Below, piece by piece: positions 27,271 through 36,387 of a stretch of DNA of 64,000 bases. A program made the position numbers and the translations under genes. The stretch spans positions 1,371,001-1,435,000 of the forward strand of contig NZ_JAATJC010000001.1 in NCBI RefSeq assembly GCF_011927725.1, given 5' to 3'. Under the pieces are notes generated by a model, which was not told the DNA's origin, ran no database searches, and saw only the letters and a list, made by a program, of their open reading frames with translations. Position 1 is the stretch's first letter; each line of letters begins with the position of its first letter. This DNA comes from Sphingomonas kaistensis. Lineage in GTDB: Bacteria > Pseudomonadota > Alphaproteobacteria > Sphingomonadales > Sphingomonadaceae.

Positions 27271-27944
27271 AATGGGCAATACCTCGCCCGGAAGGACATC
27301 TTCGAAATCCCTATACCGAACTCAACTGACAGACCGCCAATCGCCCAACGGCGAACCCTCGACTGGCGGCCACAAGCAATTGCATTCGACTGCTACGACA
27401 CGCTGCTGACGATCACGAACAGGAGAGGGCCCTATCAGCAGCTCGCGGCACTTGCTGGCGGCCGCTTGGACCCGTCACCGATGACTTTGCCCATGTCGCT
27501 TAGGGATGTTGTCGAGCGCAACATGCCTCGGATTGAACTTCGGGCTGGCATACTGGAAAAACTCGAAGCCGATCTGCTGAATGAACTCGCCTCCGTTCAG
27601 CCTTTGCCAGGTGCAATCGAAGCGCTGCAGCATTTGCGTGACCTGGGATATCGCCTTGCGGTCGCATCCACCTCGCCCTGCCGTACTCCGAGCCACTCAA
27701 AAACTGGCTGGGCAGTCTGGTCGACGTCCAGATTCTTTCCTTTGAGGTAGGCTCGGCCAAGCCATCAGCCCTCTTCTATGAAGAGACATGCAAGCGCTTA
27801 GCTGTAGAACCTTCGGAGGTCCTGATGGTGGGGAACTCGCTGAAGAACGACGTTGTCGCAGCCGAAGCCGCCGGGTTGCAAGCTCGACACCTTCGGCTTG
27901 GGGAACGCCTTCAGCAAACCTTGCGAGATCTTCTGCAAGGCTGA
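27235..27944 (+). pseudogene. HAD-like hydrolase, split by a single-base frameshift
   Basis: The frame from the GTG at 27235 shows HAD motif I (IAFDCYDTLL, about residues 49-58) and motif II (LAVAST). At about 27668-27672 the reading frame shifts by one base. The next frame carries the rest of the enzyme: KPSALFYEETCKRL (motif III Lys) and EVLMVGNSLKNDVVAA (motif IV), ending at 27944. Together they make a normal HAD-IA hydrolase of about 236 residues. Motif II would read 'ASN' with one more A in the CATCCACC stretch, so one base is missing. Either the gene is inactive or there is a sequence error. No shift signal is seen. Confidence 0.75.
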
Positions 27945-28007
27945 AGTGCGTATCGCTTTCCGCAGGCCTCGGGGCTAGGTTTCTTGGTGAAACAGCGGCC
28001 AGAGTCC

Positions 28008-29971
28008 ATGACGACCCTCAACCTTCAAGCGAAGCAAGATTTCTTGGAACGGGACGCGGCGACCCGCGATCCGCTCCGGGCGCTTTCTGAGTTCGTTTGG
28101 AATGCCCTTGATGCCGACGCCAGCAAGGTCGAGATCCAGCTTGAGCGCAACGATCTAGGTGGTCTGGCAGCGATCCGCATTGTCGACGACGGAACCGGCA
28201 TCAGCGCTCAGCATGCAGAAGTCGACTTCGGCAATCTCGGCGCAAGCTGGAAACGGGATGCACACCGTACGTCAAACCTAGGCCGAGCCATACACGGTAA
28301 GGAAGGGCGGGGACGCCTTCGCTTCTTCTCGCTTGCGCAGCGCGCCCGGTGGTTCTCCACCACGAGGGAGATCGTGCCGGGTGCGGAAGAGGGGCCGCTA
28401 ACGTCGCGAGCGATCGAGATACACTCGAAATCCCTAGAGCGCTGCGAGGTGAGCGAGGCAGAGAGCCCATTTGCCGAAACGCCCGGCACAAGCGTAGTGC
28501 TTACAATGTTGAAGAGCACGTTCGACGAGCTATCCAGCACCGAGGCATTCAGCAGGTTCAGCACGCTATTTGCGCCCTACGTGCTGCAGTACCCAAACGT
28601 CGAGATCTGGTACAACGGCTTCAAGGTCGATCCGAACCTGACCATCCGGCGGTGCGAGGACCTTCCGGCCTTAATCGTCCAGCTTTCAGATCGGACGATC
28701 AACGACCTCAAGGTGAAGGTCATCGAGTGGAAGGCGGCCACGGACACCCGTCAGATCCATTTCGGGGGCGAAGACGGTATCGTGCTGGGATCGCAGCCGG
28801 CGCATGTCACCGCGCCCGGTTTTGAGTTTTCGGCTTATGCGTACAGCGCCTATTTCCAAGAAGTCGCCGACCATAACTTGCTGGAGCTCGACGACCTCAA
28901 CGAGCCAGATTTCGTTGTCGTCCTGTCACATATTCGGGAGGCTTTGTCCGAGTATTTCCGCGCTCGGCTCAGCGAACAATCCCTCGGCATTATTCAAGAT
29001 CTGAAGGACCAGGGCGCATACCCCTATGAGGGCGAGCCGCGTGACCAAATCGAACGGCGAGAGCGTCAGGTCTTCGACATCGCCACCTATGCCATCAATT
29101 CACATTCCCGCGATTTTTCCAAGGCGGAAGCGTCGCTGAAGAAGATGACGCTGACGCTGCTCAAGGAGGCTATCAAGCGTAATCCCGACGACCTTTCGAC
29201 CATCCTGAAGGCCGTTGTGAACCTGCCAAAGGGCAAGCAGTCGGAATTCTCCTCGCTTCTCAAGAAGACCGAGCTGGGCAACATCATCGGTGCATCGAGG
29301 CTGATCTCGGACCGGGTTACCGCGCTCGAAGTTCTGAAAGGTATCATCTTCGACCCGAGGCACCGGCAGAAGGTGAGGGAACGGGGCGAACTCGACGCGC
29401 TGATTCGCGACCATACATGGCTCTTCGGCGAGCGATTTCACATCACCATGGGCGAGTCCGGCCTGAGCAAGGTCATGAACCGCGTGGCGGAGGATCTCGG
29501 CCAAAAACGCAATGGGAGGAAGGTCACGAAGAAGGACGGCTCAGTGGCGCGAGTTGACGTGTTCCTCGGCAGGTCAGTGCCACACTCCGACGCTGGCAAG
29601 CGCGAATTCCTGCTCATCGAGCTCAAGCGCCCGTCGCTGAAGCTCGGTCGCAAGGAACTCGATCAAGTCGAGGATTACGTCACCGCAATTAGGTCGGAGC
29701 CCGAGTTTCTCCACACTGACACCACGTGGAACTTCTTCTTGGTGGCCAGCGAGTACGAGCCAGAAGTCGCTGGGAGGATTCACCAAGCCGATCGCCCCCA
29801 GGGCTGTTCCTCTACGGCGATAACTTCAAGTTCTGGGTCAAGACCTGGGCAGAGATCGTCCGCGAGAATGAGGCTAGACTGCACTTCGTGCAGGAGAAGC
29901 TGCAGGTGGATGTCTCGGACGCAGAGATTGAGACAAAGATTGAGGATCTGGGAAGACTTGTGACCCAGTAG
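28008..29971 (+). pseudogene. GHKL ATPase-PD-(D/E)XK nuclease fusion, frameshifted near the end
   Basis: A protein of about 654 residues if the frame is restored. The N-terminal Hsp90/MutL-type ATPase shows the N box EFVWNALDA (about 28-36), G1 VDDGTGI (59-65) and G2 GKEGRGR (97-103). A middle helical region follows. The C-terminal part (about 465-600) has DHTWLFGERF, ARVDVFLG (D about 516) and FLLIELKRP (E-x-K about 535), a Shedu-like (DUF4263) nuclease core. At a run of C's (about 29794-29798) the frame shifts; the next frame continues with GLFLYGDNFKFWVKTW to the stop at 29971. The nuclease core is upstream of the shift and intact. ATPase-nuclease fusions of this kind are typical of phage defence; that role here is inference. 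Confidence 0.75.
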
Positions 29972-30068
29972 GATTCCGAGTGCAAAGATGCGTCTATCTA
30001 CACTGGGAGGTTCGTGCGACGTGTGCCAGACGGCGCCGAGTGGACTTGAAGGCGAAAGGGCAGGGTTG

Positions 30069-30228
30069 ACCCACTTTCAGACGTTCAGGCCTTAATCGAC
30101 GCTGCCCGCGAGCGGACGTTCGTTCATCGAGGCGGCTTCGGCCGCAAAGACCCACTTGCTGACGTTCAGGCCTGGATCGCTGCGCCCGAATGCGGACGTT
30201 CGTTCAGGCGCGGCTGACGTCCGGCATT
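30069..30228. repeat. two tandem ~80-bp palindrome-containing repeats
   Basis: Unit 1 begins with ACCCACTT at 30069 and unit 2 begins with ACCCACTT at 30150. Both contain GACGTTCAGGCC, then GCGGACGTTCGTTCA. They fill most of the 459-bp space between the nuclease gene and yeiH. No gene is seen here. The promoter of the next gene may lie in the AT-rich stretch at about 30365-30425 (TTGTCT...AATTTG). Confidence 0.7.
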
Positions 30229-30430
30229 GGCCGTAAGAAGACCAACCGCCTTTCGACGCCAAGGCGGCATTCGAGACATTCATTCTTTTTCGCGGCGCGT
30301 GACCGCTTCGGACCCAAAGCTATGGCTTGGCTGTGCCCCGATTAGCGATGTTCCCTCTGAGCTGTCGCAAGCTGTACTTATTGTCTGACAATTTGCTTCG
30401 CAAAAACCGCTAATTAGCTAGAGAACGCCC

Positions 30431-31501
30431 ATGTTCGCTCGCTTCGCCCTCCCATTCGGTCCAAAATCGATCGCCCCCGGCCTCTTGCTATGTCTTGCCG
30501 TTACCGGCGCGGCCTACGCCCTCCAGGCCGGCGAAGTCGCGCTGCTTGGCAAGGCGTGGATCGAGGCGTTGGTGATGGCGATTCTGGCGGGGGCGCTGGT
30601 TCGCTCGCTGTGGACACCCGGCGAGCGGTGGCACCAAGGGATCCAGTTCAGCGCCAAGACCTTGCTGGAAATCGCGGTTGTGCTGCTCGGCGCTTCGGTC
30701 AGCGCGGCGACGATCCTGGCTGCCGGCTGGGCCCTTCTGCTTGGAATCGTCATAGTGGTGGGGATTGCCATCGCCGCGAGCTTCGCCATCGGGTGGATGC
30801 TGGGATTGCCGACGCGGATGGCATTGCTGGTGGCGTGCGGCAATTCGATCTGCGGCAACTCGGCCATCGCGGCGGTCGCGCCCGTGATCGGCGCTGACGG
30901 GGACGACGTCGCGGCGTCGATCGCTTTTACCGCAGTGCTGGGGGTCATCGTGGTGTTGGCGCTGCCGTTCATTGGCATGGCGCTCGGGCTGCACGAGCAT
31001 GGCTATGGCGCGTTCGCCGGTCTCACCGTCTATGCCGTGCCGCAGGTGATCGCCGCCGCCGCGCCAATGGGCGCAATTGCAGTGCAAATGGGAACGCTGG
31101 TCAAGCTGGTGCGGGTGCTCATGCTGGGACCGGTGTGCGTAACTTTGGCGCTCCTCGCGCCACGCCTCGCGCCTCGGTCCGAGCCGGCCGACGCGGTAAT
31201 TGCCGGCGAGGCGCCCTCTGGAAAGATTCCACCGCTGAGCAAGCTGGTGCCGTGGTTCATCCTCGGTTTCCTGGCGATGGTTGCGCTCCGCTCCTTGGGG
31301 CTGATCCCCGAGGCCCTCCTCGCGCCGCTCGCCACCCTGGCGACCTTCCTTACGATCGTCTCGATGGCCGCGCTCGGGTTGGGTGTCGATGTCCGCACCG
31401 TCGCCAAAGCCGGCGGGCCCGTGACCGCGACGGTCGTCCTGTCGCTCGTGCTGCTCGGCGCAATCAGCTTTGCGTTGCTGGTCGCGATCGGCTTCGCCTA
31501 G
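30431..31501 (+). CDS. YeiH-family putative sulfate/anion exporter
   Basis: A 356-residue, ten-helix membrane protein. It shows the family's CGNSICGNSAIAAVAPVI motif (about residues 136-153), TVYAVPQVIAAAA and the last-helix pattern of YeiH/YadS proteins (UPF0324). Members have been linked to export of sulfate or sulfo-compounds, but the substrate is not proven. It stands alone with the adjacent beta-propeller gene converging on it; the two stop codons overlap at 31498-31501. GC is higher than in the neighbouring metal genes. Confidence 0.85.
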   Translation: MFARFALPFGPKSIAPGLLLCLAVTGAAYALQAGEVALLGKAWIEALVMAILAGALVRSLWTPGERWHQGIQFSAKTLLEIAVVLLGASVSAATILAAGWALLLGIVIVVGIAIAASFAIGWMLGLPTRMALLVACGNSICGNSAIAAVAPVIGADGDDVAASIAFTAVLGVIVVLALPFIGMALGLHEHGYGAFAGLTVYAVPQVIAAAAPMGAIAVQMGTLVKLVRVLMLGPVCVTLALLAPRLAPRSEPADAVIAGEAPSGKIPPLSKLVPWFILGFLAMVALRSLGLIPEALLAPLATLATFLTIVSMAALGLGVDVRTVAKAGGPVTATVVLSLVLLGAISFALLVAIGFA

Positions 31502-32919
31502 CGCTGCACCTGCACGGCAGCGCCCGGTGCATCGGGCGTCCCAGAAGCAACGACGAGGTAACGCCGATTGTTACTGGCCTCGGCGGTCACGACCTGACGG
31601 ATCGGGCCAACCGCGTTGACGATCGCGCTGCCCGCCGGGTTCGTCGTGAACTTGGCCAGCGGCTGCAGCTTGCCTCCTCCGTCCGGCCGGTCCGCAAGGG
31701 CAAGAATGAAGTCGTTCTTGGGCGGCAGGCCCGCGACCGCCGCCTGCAGGATCTGCACCTGGCCCTGGTCGAACAGCGTGACCTGGCTTCGCCCGGTCCC
31801 GGACAGTTCGAGCTGGGTCTTTGCCAGCGCCTTGGCCAGCGGCATCAGATTCGACCGCCCGTCACCAGCGCTGACCGCGTGCGGCACATAGGCGACCCCT
31901 TGGGGGCCCTGGCCAATGGGTACGTTGGCTATGACCTTGTTCGAGGCGGTGTCGATCACCGCCACCGTGTCGGCATTTTCCAGACCGACATACATCCGGC
32001 TTCCGTCGCCCGACGGCCAAAGGCCATGGGGGAGCGCACCGACCGGGACTGAGGCCACCTGGGCGAAATCGCCGGTCCGGAAAACCTTTACGACATTTTC
32101 GGTGCCGACCGTGACATAGGCGAACTGCCCTTTCGCGGTGCGCGCGATGTTGACGTGATTGGTGATGGGGCCCGTATCGATCGTCTTGAGAACGGTGAAC
32201 GGCGGGCGAGCGTCGAACACCATGACCTTTCCGATGTCCTTCAGGGTCAGCCACACCTGCTTACCGTCAGGCGTGGCGGCAAGGTCGGGGCAGAACGGGC
32301 TGGCCTGCTTGATCCGCCCGGCGACCTTCTTCGTCCGTGTGTCGATCGCCACGGTTTCCGGCGAGAAGCTCGAGCAGACGAAGCCGTAGCGCCCGTCCGG
32401 CGAGAAGATGGTCATGCCTGGTCCGTTGGGGACCGTGATCCGCCCGGTTTCGTGGAACGTCTTGCCGTCGAGCACGGCGACATAATTCTCGCCCCGGATG
32501 CTCACCCACACTTCACGGCCATCGGGGCGAAAGAAAGCCTCGTGCGGAGAGCGTCCGACGTAGGCGGTGTGCTTCACCTTGTTGGTCTCGGTGTCGATGA
32601 AGCTGACCGAGTTCGACCCGATCGATACCACCGCCAGCGTCTTCCCGTCAGGCGAGAAGCCCATGCCGTGGACCAGCAACTGGCCCTTGTAGAGCGGACT
32701 GAGATTGCCTGGCGTCTGATCGCCGAGCTTGATGACCCCGAGCAATTGGTTGCTCGAAGGGTCGATGACTGAAACCGTGTTTGAGAATTGATCAGACGTG
32801 TAGAACCGATCACGCGCGCTGACCGGTACGTCGGCTTTGCCGTTCGGAACCTGCTGCGCTTTGGCGGGCGCAATTGCCAGCAGGCCGGCCGCAATTGCGG
32901 CCACTGAACGGTGGGTCAC
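31498..32919 (-). CDS. secreted YVTN/NHL-type beta-propeller protein
   Basis: 473 residues from the GTG at 32919, which has GAGGAGA upstream and gives a clean Sec signal ending APAKAQ; the longer upstream frame lacks coding character. The mature part holds about seven YVTN-type blades, e.g. NTVSVIDPSSNQLLGVIKLG and ADTVAVIDTASNKVIANVPI (each exactly one blade repeat). Such proteins bind or sense ligands in the periplasm, often in metal or redox clusters. The DUF305 gene is 52 bp upstream on the same strand. Confidence 0.85.
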   Translation of the reverse strand: MTHRSVAAIAAGLLAIAPAKAQQVPNGKADVPVSARDRFYTSDQFSNTVSVIDPSSNQLLGVIKLGDQTPGNLSPLYKGQLLVHGMGFSPDGKTLAVVSIGSNSVSFIDTETNKVKHTAYVGRSPHEAFFRPDGREVWVSIRGENYVAVLDGKTFHETGRITVPNGPGMTIFSPDGRYGFVCSSFSPETVAIDTRTKKVAGRIKQASPFCPDLAATPDGKQVWLTLKDIGKVMVFDARPPFTVLKTIDTGPITNHVNIARTAKGQFAYVTVGTENVVKVFRTGDFAQVASVPVGALPHGLWPSGDGSRMYVGLENADTVAVIDTASNKVIANVPIGQGPQGVAYVPHAVSAGDGRSNLMPLAKALAKTQLELSGTGRSQVTLFDQGQVQILQAAVAGLPPKNDFILALADRPDGGGKLQPLAKFTTNPAGSAIVNAVGPIRQVVTAEASNNRRYLVVASGTPDAPGAAVQVQR

Positions 32920-32971
32920 AGGCGTATCTCCTCGGAAACTTGCGAGCCTAACGCCGCCTCCCGCGATAGGT

Positions 32972-33292
32972 TCAATGACGGCCTGTCTGCTCATCCAGAA
33001 TGCGCTGCATGGTCGCGATTTCCTGCTGCTGCTCGACGATGATCCCCTGCGCCAAGCGGCGAAGCTGCTCGTTCTTGCCGTACTGGAGCTGGATTTTCGC
33101 CATATCGATCGCACCCTCGTGATGGACAATCATCATTTCGGCGAAATCGCGGTCCGGATCGCCGCTCGCAGGCCGCATCATGCCGTGATGCATGCGTTTC
33201 ATAGCGGTCGCCATGTCCGCCGAGAACGCGTCTCCAGGCGGCGACGCCGCAGCCGTGAGGACTAAAAGAACGATCGGGATGGCAAATTTCAT
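32972..33292 (-). CDS. secreted DUF305 protein
   Basis: 106 residues from the ATG at 33292 (GAGGG upstream), with a Sec signal. The DUF305 core reads FAEMMIVHHEGAIDMAKIQL (about residues 50-69), then LAQGIIVEQQQEIATM. The HH/E pattern of the first helix and the Met/His-rich start (MKRMHHGMM) suit copper or other soft-metal binding. It precedes the propeller gene and may form an operon with it. Confidence 0.85.
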   Translation of the reverse strand: MKFAIPIVLLVLTAAASPPGDAFSADMATAMKRMHHGMMRPASGDPDRDFAEMMIVHHEGAIDMAKIQLQYGKNEQLRRLAQGIIVEQQQEIATMQRILDEQTGRH

Positions 33293-33399
33293 GTCGTTTT
33301 CCCTCGAAGGCAGCCGAGTTTTGGTGAGGCTGCGGTGCGATGAACGTGCCACCTCAACACGGGTCGCATGATGGCCGCTTTAGGCTTCATGAAAAGATG

Positions 33400-33655
33400 G
33401 CCGCAGACGGAACGCCCCTGACGGATTGGAATGGCAGCAATGGGCGCTAGGCAGCCACTCGACGTTGAAAGCTGAATGTCCGCAATGGGTCGAAAGCACA
33501 CATTCGCAGCTTGGCTGAACGAACGTCCGCTCACGGGTCAGCGCTAGGCGGTCCTGACCGGCGGCAATGGGCGCTAAGCCGACATCCTCCGCTGCCTGAA
33601 CGAACGTCGGCTATCAGCCGTGCTCACCCGGAAGCGGACATTCCGCTTCCCACCA
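33400..33655. repeat. cluster of 'GTCCGC...GCGGAC' palindromic intergenic repeats
   Basis: Several imperfect copies lie between the DUF305 gene and the next gene (33293-33757, no gene seen). One is GAATGTCCGCAATGGGTCG (33470s-33490s), then its mirror; another is CGAACGTCCGC (about 33519-33530); another is GGACATTCCGC at about 33634-33645. They are diverged, and most can form a stem with TCGACCCAT or TTCCACCCAT in the loop. Confidence 0.65.
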
Positions 33656-33757
33656 TTTATAGACGAAGACCTTCTTGGGCGAGGTCCACGTTCGGGCACC
33701 GGCGTTGATGGCGGATGGTTTGGCGGTCCCCTCTGAACGGAGGCGCAGAACCATTCT

Positions 33758-34036
33758 TCAGACGTACACGCCGTGCTCAATCTGGTTGAGATAGGTCCTC
33801 ACCTTCTCACAACCTTCTGGGTCTATAGCGATGACGGCAGGGACGTCACCGTTCAAGCCGATCTGGCTGCTCGTCAGCCAGTCTGCTGCGGCGATCCCAG
33901 GACCAATGACCTTCGCGGCAAGCTCAAGAAGACTCGGTCCTTCGGCACTCGCGAACAGGCTCGTAAGCTGATCGACGCTCCTCTGGTGCCGAAGCCTCAA
34001 CTCGCTCAGCAGCTCGTCCAGCTGTTCTGCGGCCAT
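33758..34036 (-). CDS. DUF2384 (MbcA/ParS-type) small protein
   Basis: A 92-residue protein. The end carries the full DUF2384 pattern: AADWLTSSQIGLNGDVPAV, then EGCEKVRTYLNQIEHGV. This is the toxin-binding domain of Xre/MbcA/ParS antitoxins, here without an HTH. No RES-domain toxin lies next to it. It is an orphan antitoxin-like gene within a repeat-rich, otherwise gene-poor stretch. Confidence 0.75.
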   Translation of the reverse strand: MAAEQLDELLSELRLRHQRSVDQLTSLFASAEGPSLLELAAKVIGPGIAAADWLTSSQIGLNGDVPAVIAIDPEGCEKVRTYLNQIEHGVYV

Positions 34037-34079
34037 CTGTGCTTCCTTTCCCGCATGAGTGCTGCACTTCGTCTAGAAA

Positions 34080-34137
34080 CAATGCGAATGTCTGCTTCCG
34101 GCGTCTGCCGACCCATTGCGGACATTGGTGTCGGAGC
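34080..34137. repeat. intergenic palindromic repeat copy
   Basis: AATGTCTGCTT...ACCCATTGCGGACATTG: one copy of the dispersed repeat, between the DUF2384 gene and the next gene. Confidence 0.65.
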
Positions 34138-34140
34138 GGT

Positions 34141-34533
34141 TTAGCGGATGCTGCTTATTGCTCGCCCGCGAAAATAGATGCCCAGTCTGTCACTGGTCGG
34201 CGAGTACCGATGCAGCGCCAACTCGTAGGGAACGCCGTCGACGCAGTAGACCGATGCAGCTTGGAACGGTCCTCGCAGTTCAATCTCACTGTTCAGCCGC
34301 TGGGCATCAGCTTGCGAGAGCGGTTTGCCGCCGATGCGAACGGCGTAATCCTTCTTGCGCCCCACCTTGTAATCCCAACTCTTAACGAGGGTCAGCGACT
34401 GCCGACCACATTGGTGTGTCCCGACCTCGGAACCGGCCTGCGCCGGTGGCGGAGGCGGTACGGCTGCCGCTGGCACCGCGAACACTCCCACACTGAGGCC
34501 CGCGAAAGTAGCCCAAGTTTGCCGCATGTTCAT
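34141..34533 (-). CDS. secreted hypothetical protein
   Basis: 130 residues from the ATG at 34533, with GGGAG about 12 bases upstream; a second ATG at 34527 is also possible. A Sec signal (FAGLSVGVFAVPAAA) is followed by a short Pro stretch. The mature domain mixes strands: SLTLVKSWDYKVGRKKDYAV, then VYCVDGVPYELALHRYS. There are two Cys. No family recognised. The gene is flanked by palindromic repeats on both sides. Confidence 0.6.
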   Translation of the reverse strand: MNMRQTWATFAGLSVGVFAVPAAAVPPPPPAQAGSEVGTHQCGRQSLTLVKSWDYKVGRKKDYAVRIGGKPLSQADAQRLNSEIELRGPFQAASVYCVDGVPYELALHRYSPTSDRLGIYFRGRAISSIR

Positions 34534-34589
34534 CACTGGCAGGTCTCCCGTCCCCGGTGTGTTACAGAAGGACTGAATAATAGCGGTCT

Positions 34590-34675
34590 GATGTCCGCTT
34601 TCCACCCAAATGCGACGTTCCTGCCGAACGTCTGAGACCGACCCATTGAGGACGTTCGTTCCACCTGATAGGATC
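34590..34675. repeat. intergenic palindromic repeat copies
   Basis: GATGTCCGCTTTCCACCCA (about 34599-34617) and, after it, CCGACCCATTGAGGACGTTC. These are two diverged copies of the dispersed repeat. Confidence 0.65.
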
Positions 34676-34703
34676 GAAGCACCATAGCGCTTAAATTTAT
34701 TCT

Positions 34704-34898
34704 GTGGGGCATGTGCCTGAAACCGACAAGCCTGACGACGGCCGTAAAGATGGCCTCGGAGCCGCCATGGCCTTAGGAATGTCCCTTGGGCTACTCTTCG
34801 GTCTCGTGACCTCAAACGTAGGTCTCGGACTTGTTTTTGGCCCCGTCCTCGGCATCATTCTGCACAAAGCCTATGAGAAGCGAAGCGAGCGCGATTGA
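34704..34898 (+). CDS. small two-helix membrane protein
   Basis: 64 residues from a GTG at 34704 (a second GTG at 34713 is possible). It has a hydrophilic acidic start, then Gly-rich hydrophobic segments (MALGMSLGLLFGLVTSNVGL and LVFGPVLGIILH), and a charged tail. The Gly spacing resembles a glycine-zipper membrane hairpin. Function unknown. Confidence 0.55.
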   Translation: MGHVPETDKPDDGRKDGLGAAMALGMSLGLLFGLVTSNVGLGLVFGPVLGIILHKAYEKRSERD

Positions 34899-34916
34899 CA
34901 CCCTCTGGCTTGCTGC

Positions 34917-34965
34917 GACGTCCGCTTACCACCAATTGCGGACGTTCGGCAGAACATTCAAAAAC
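34917..34965. repeat. intergenic palindromic repeat copy
   Basis: GACGTCCGCTTACCACC followed by AATTGCGGACGTTCGG: a well-preserved stem of the dispersed repeat. Confidence 0.7.
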
Positions 34966-35102
34966 CCAGCTGTTCTCCTTACGATCGATTGAGATCAGCA
35001 GTTGACGTCGTGGGGTGAACGGCTCCGGCGAGGTGGGCACCTTATCTCTCAGGATGGCAATGGCGCACTCGCCTTCCCATATGCTTGAGGAAGGAGAGGC
35101 GC

Positions 35103-35363
35103 ATGGCCGGCGGTTGGACGCGCGATGGCGCGGTTCAGGATCAGATTGATGATACAGTAGCGGACGCGGTGCTGGCCGCTCGGGCAAGCATGCCCAGTGG
35201 CGAGAGTGAGCCGTTCTGTACTGTGTGCGGAGATGACATCCCCATGGGTCGCCGCCGAGCAATGCCGGGAGTCCGCACCTGCGTGACATGCCAGAACGGT
35301 CGCGATCGACCACTGGCGTCAGCGTTCAATCGACGCGGCAGCAAGGACAGTCAGCTGCGTTGA
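35103..35363 (+). CDS. DksA/TraR-type zinc-finger protein
   Basis: 86 residues from the ATG at 35103, which follows AAGGAGAGG. The C-terminal half carries the family's C4 zinc finger: FCTVCGDDIPMGRRRAMPG, then TCVTCQ. The family includes short plasmid/phage TraR-like factors that bind the secondary channel of RNA polymerase without ppGpp, as well as many proteins of unknown role. The helical first half is short, as in TraR (73 residues). Confidence 0.8.
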   Translation: MAGGWTRDGAVQDQIDDTVADAVLAARASMPSGESEPFCTVCGDDIPMGRRRAMPGVRTCVTCQNGRDRPLASAFNRRGSKDSQLR

Positions 35364-35560
35364 CACCTTTGTCTCTGCGAGGTTTCTCGTTTTCTAGACG
35401 TTCAAGGCGATTGTGGGGAACTGCTCTCCAAAAGCAGCTCCTCACTCATCACTCAGGCGGATGGCTGCTACGGCCGCCGATACCGGTGGTCGCGAACCAG
35501 CTTTCTTGATTCAAAATTGCCATTCATCACGGCGCTGATCGAGATGGTGCTCAGCAGCCA

Positions 35561-35854
35561 TTACTTCGCTGCCAAGAGCGTAAGTCTATGGATCTGCGGG
35601 GGCTCGACGAAGAGTTCTTCCGCCTTCTCCATCAACGCCGCAGCAACCTTGCCATCCAGATGGGTCTGCCGATCTCCCTCGGTATCGAATGTGTCGAAGA
35701 TCGCGTATTCGCCATCGCCTTCTTGGATCGCATACCAAGTCAAGGTCCCAGGTTCGGCTTCAACTAGGGGTAGCGCGGAAGTGAGAAAGGCGGCGACATC
35801 GCTTTCCTTACCGGGTTTGGCCTTCAACGGCACGTACAGCGCAAGTTTCGGCAT
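35561..35854 (-). CDS. antibiotic-biosynthesis-monooxygenase (ABM) domain protein
   Basis: 97 residues from the ATG at 35854. It has a single ABM-type ferredoxin-like domain: LALYVPLKAKPGKESDVAAF, then AIFDTFDTEGDRQTHLDGKV. Typical members are small quinol or polyketide mono-oxygenases or stress proteins of the YgiN type. No partner gene is adjacent. Upstream in-frame starts would add a poor leader. Confidence 0.8.
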   Translation of the reverse strand: MPKLALYVPLKAKPGKESDVAAFLTSALPLVEAEPGTLTWYAIQEGDGEYAIFDTFDTEGDRQTHLDGKVAAALMEKAEELFVEPPQIHRLTLLAAK

Positions 35855-36387
35855 CTTTGACTCCTCGATAGAAACGACCAACTCCCGGCCGGTTACATAA
35901 CGAGCGAGCGGGTGAGAACGATGCGTCCGCAATAGCGGACCACTACTCGCTCAATTAAATAGACCCTCGGGCTTTACAGCCGAAGGTCCGGAGTTCGAGC
36001 CCCTCGGAGCGAGGCTAACCTCAATATCTGGACTTCGACTAACGCTCGAGGCGAATGCCGCCTTTCCAAGGCTCATCATCAACGAACCAGCCATCGGCTA
36101 TCGATTTAGGATCTGATTCACCCAGCGGCCGCTTACCGGGTGAAGCGTCGGATCCCTATATGCCAGGAACGGGCGCAAGCGAGTCGTCACGCTCCGCATG
36201 AACGAGCGTCCGCTATCCGCCTCAGTTCACCCGAAAGCAGCCGGTCGGCTAACCACCACCAGTTGACGGCGAGATCTGGCCTAACCCTAGCGGCGGAAAG
36301 TGGCCGAACGCAGACGGTCTGCTTCCCTTCAGTTCTTGGCCAATCACGGACCTTGGGCGAAGGATCACCTGCCCGCCCAAACCAAAA
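35855..36387. other. gene-free stretch with diverged repeats
   Basis: 533 bp with no convincing gene. It holds a short inverted repeat (GCGTCCGCAATAGCGGAC, 35928-35945) and diverged palindromic repeats at about 36190-36335 (CGAGCGTCCGC; AAGTGGCCGAACGCAGACGG). A tRNA-like fragment may lie at 35965-36010 (GGAGTTCGAGCCCC), but its arms do not pair properly. Confidence 0.5.

Noticed and set aside
27235..27944. Programmed frameshift in the HAD gene
   Set aside because: There is no slippery heptamer, stem or internal ribosome site at the shift. Loss of one base, or a sequence error, is simpler.
35965..36010. A tRNA gene or relic (GGAGTTCGAGCCCC)
   Set aside because: It has a T-loop-like TTCGA, but the T stem and acceptor stem do not pair and no full cloverleaf forms.
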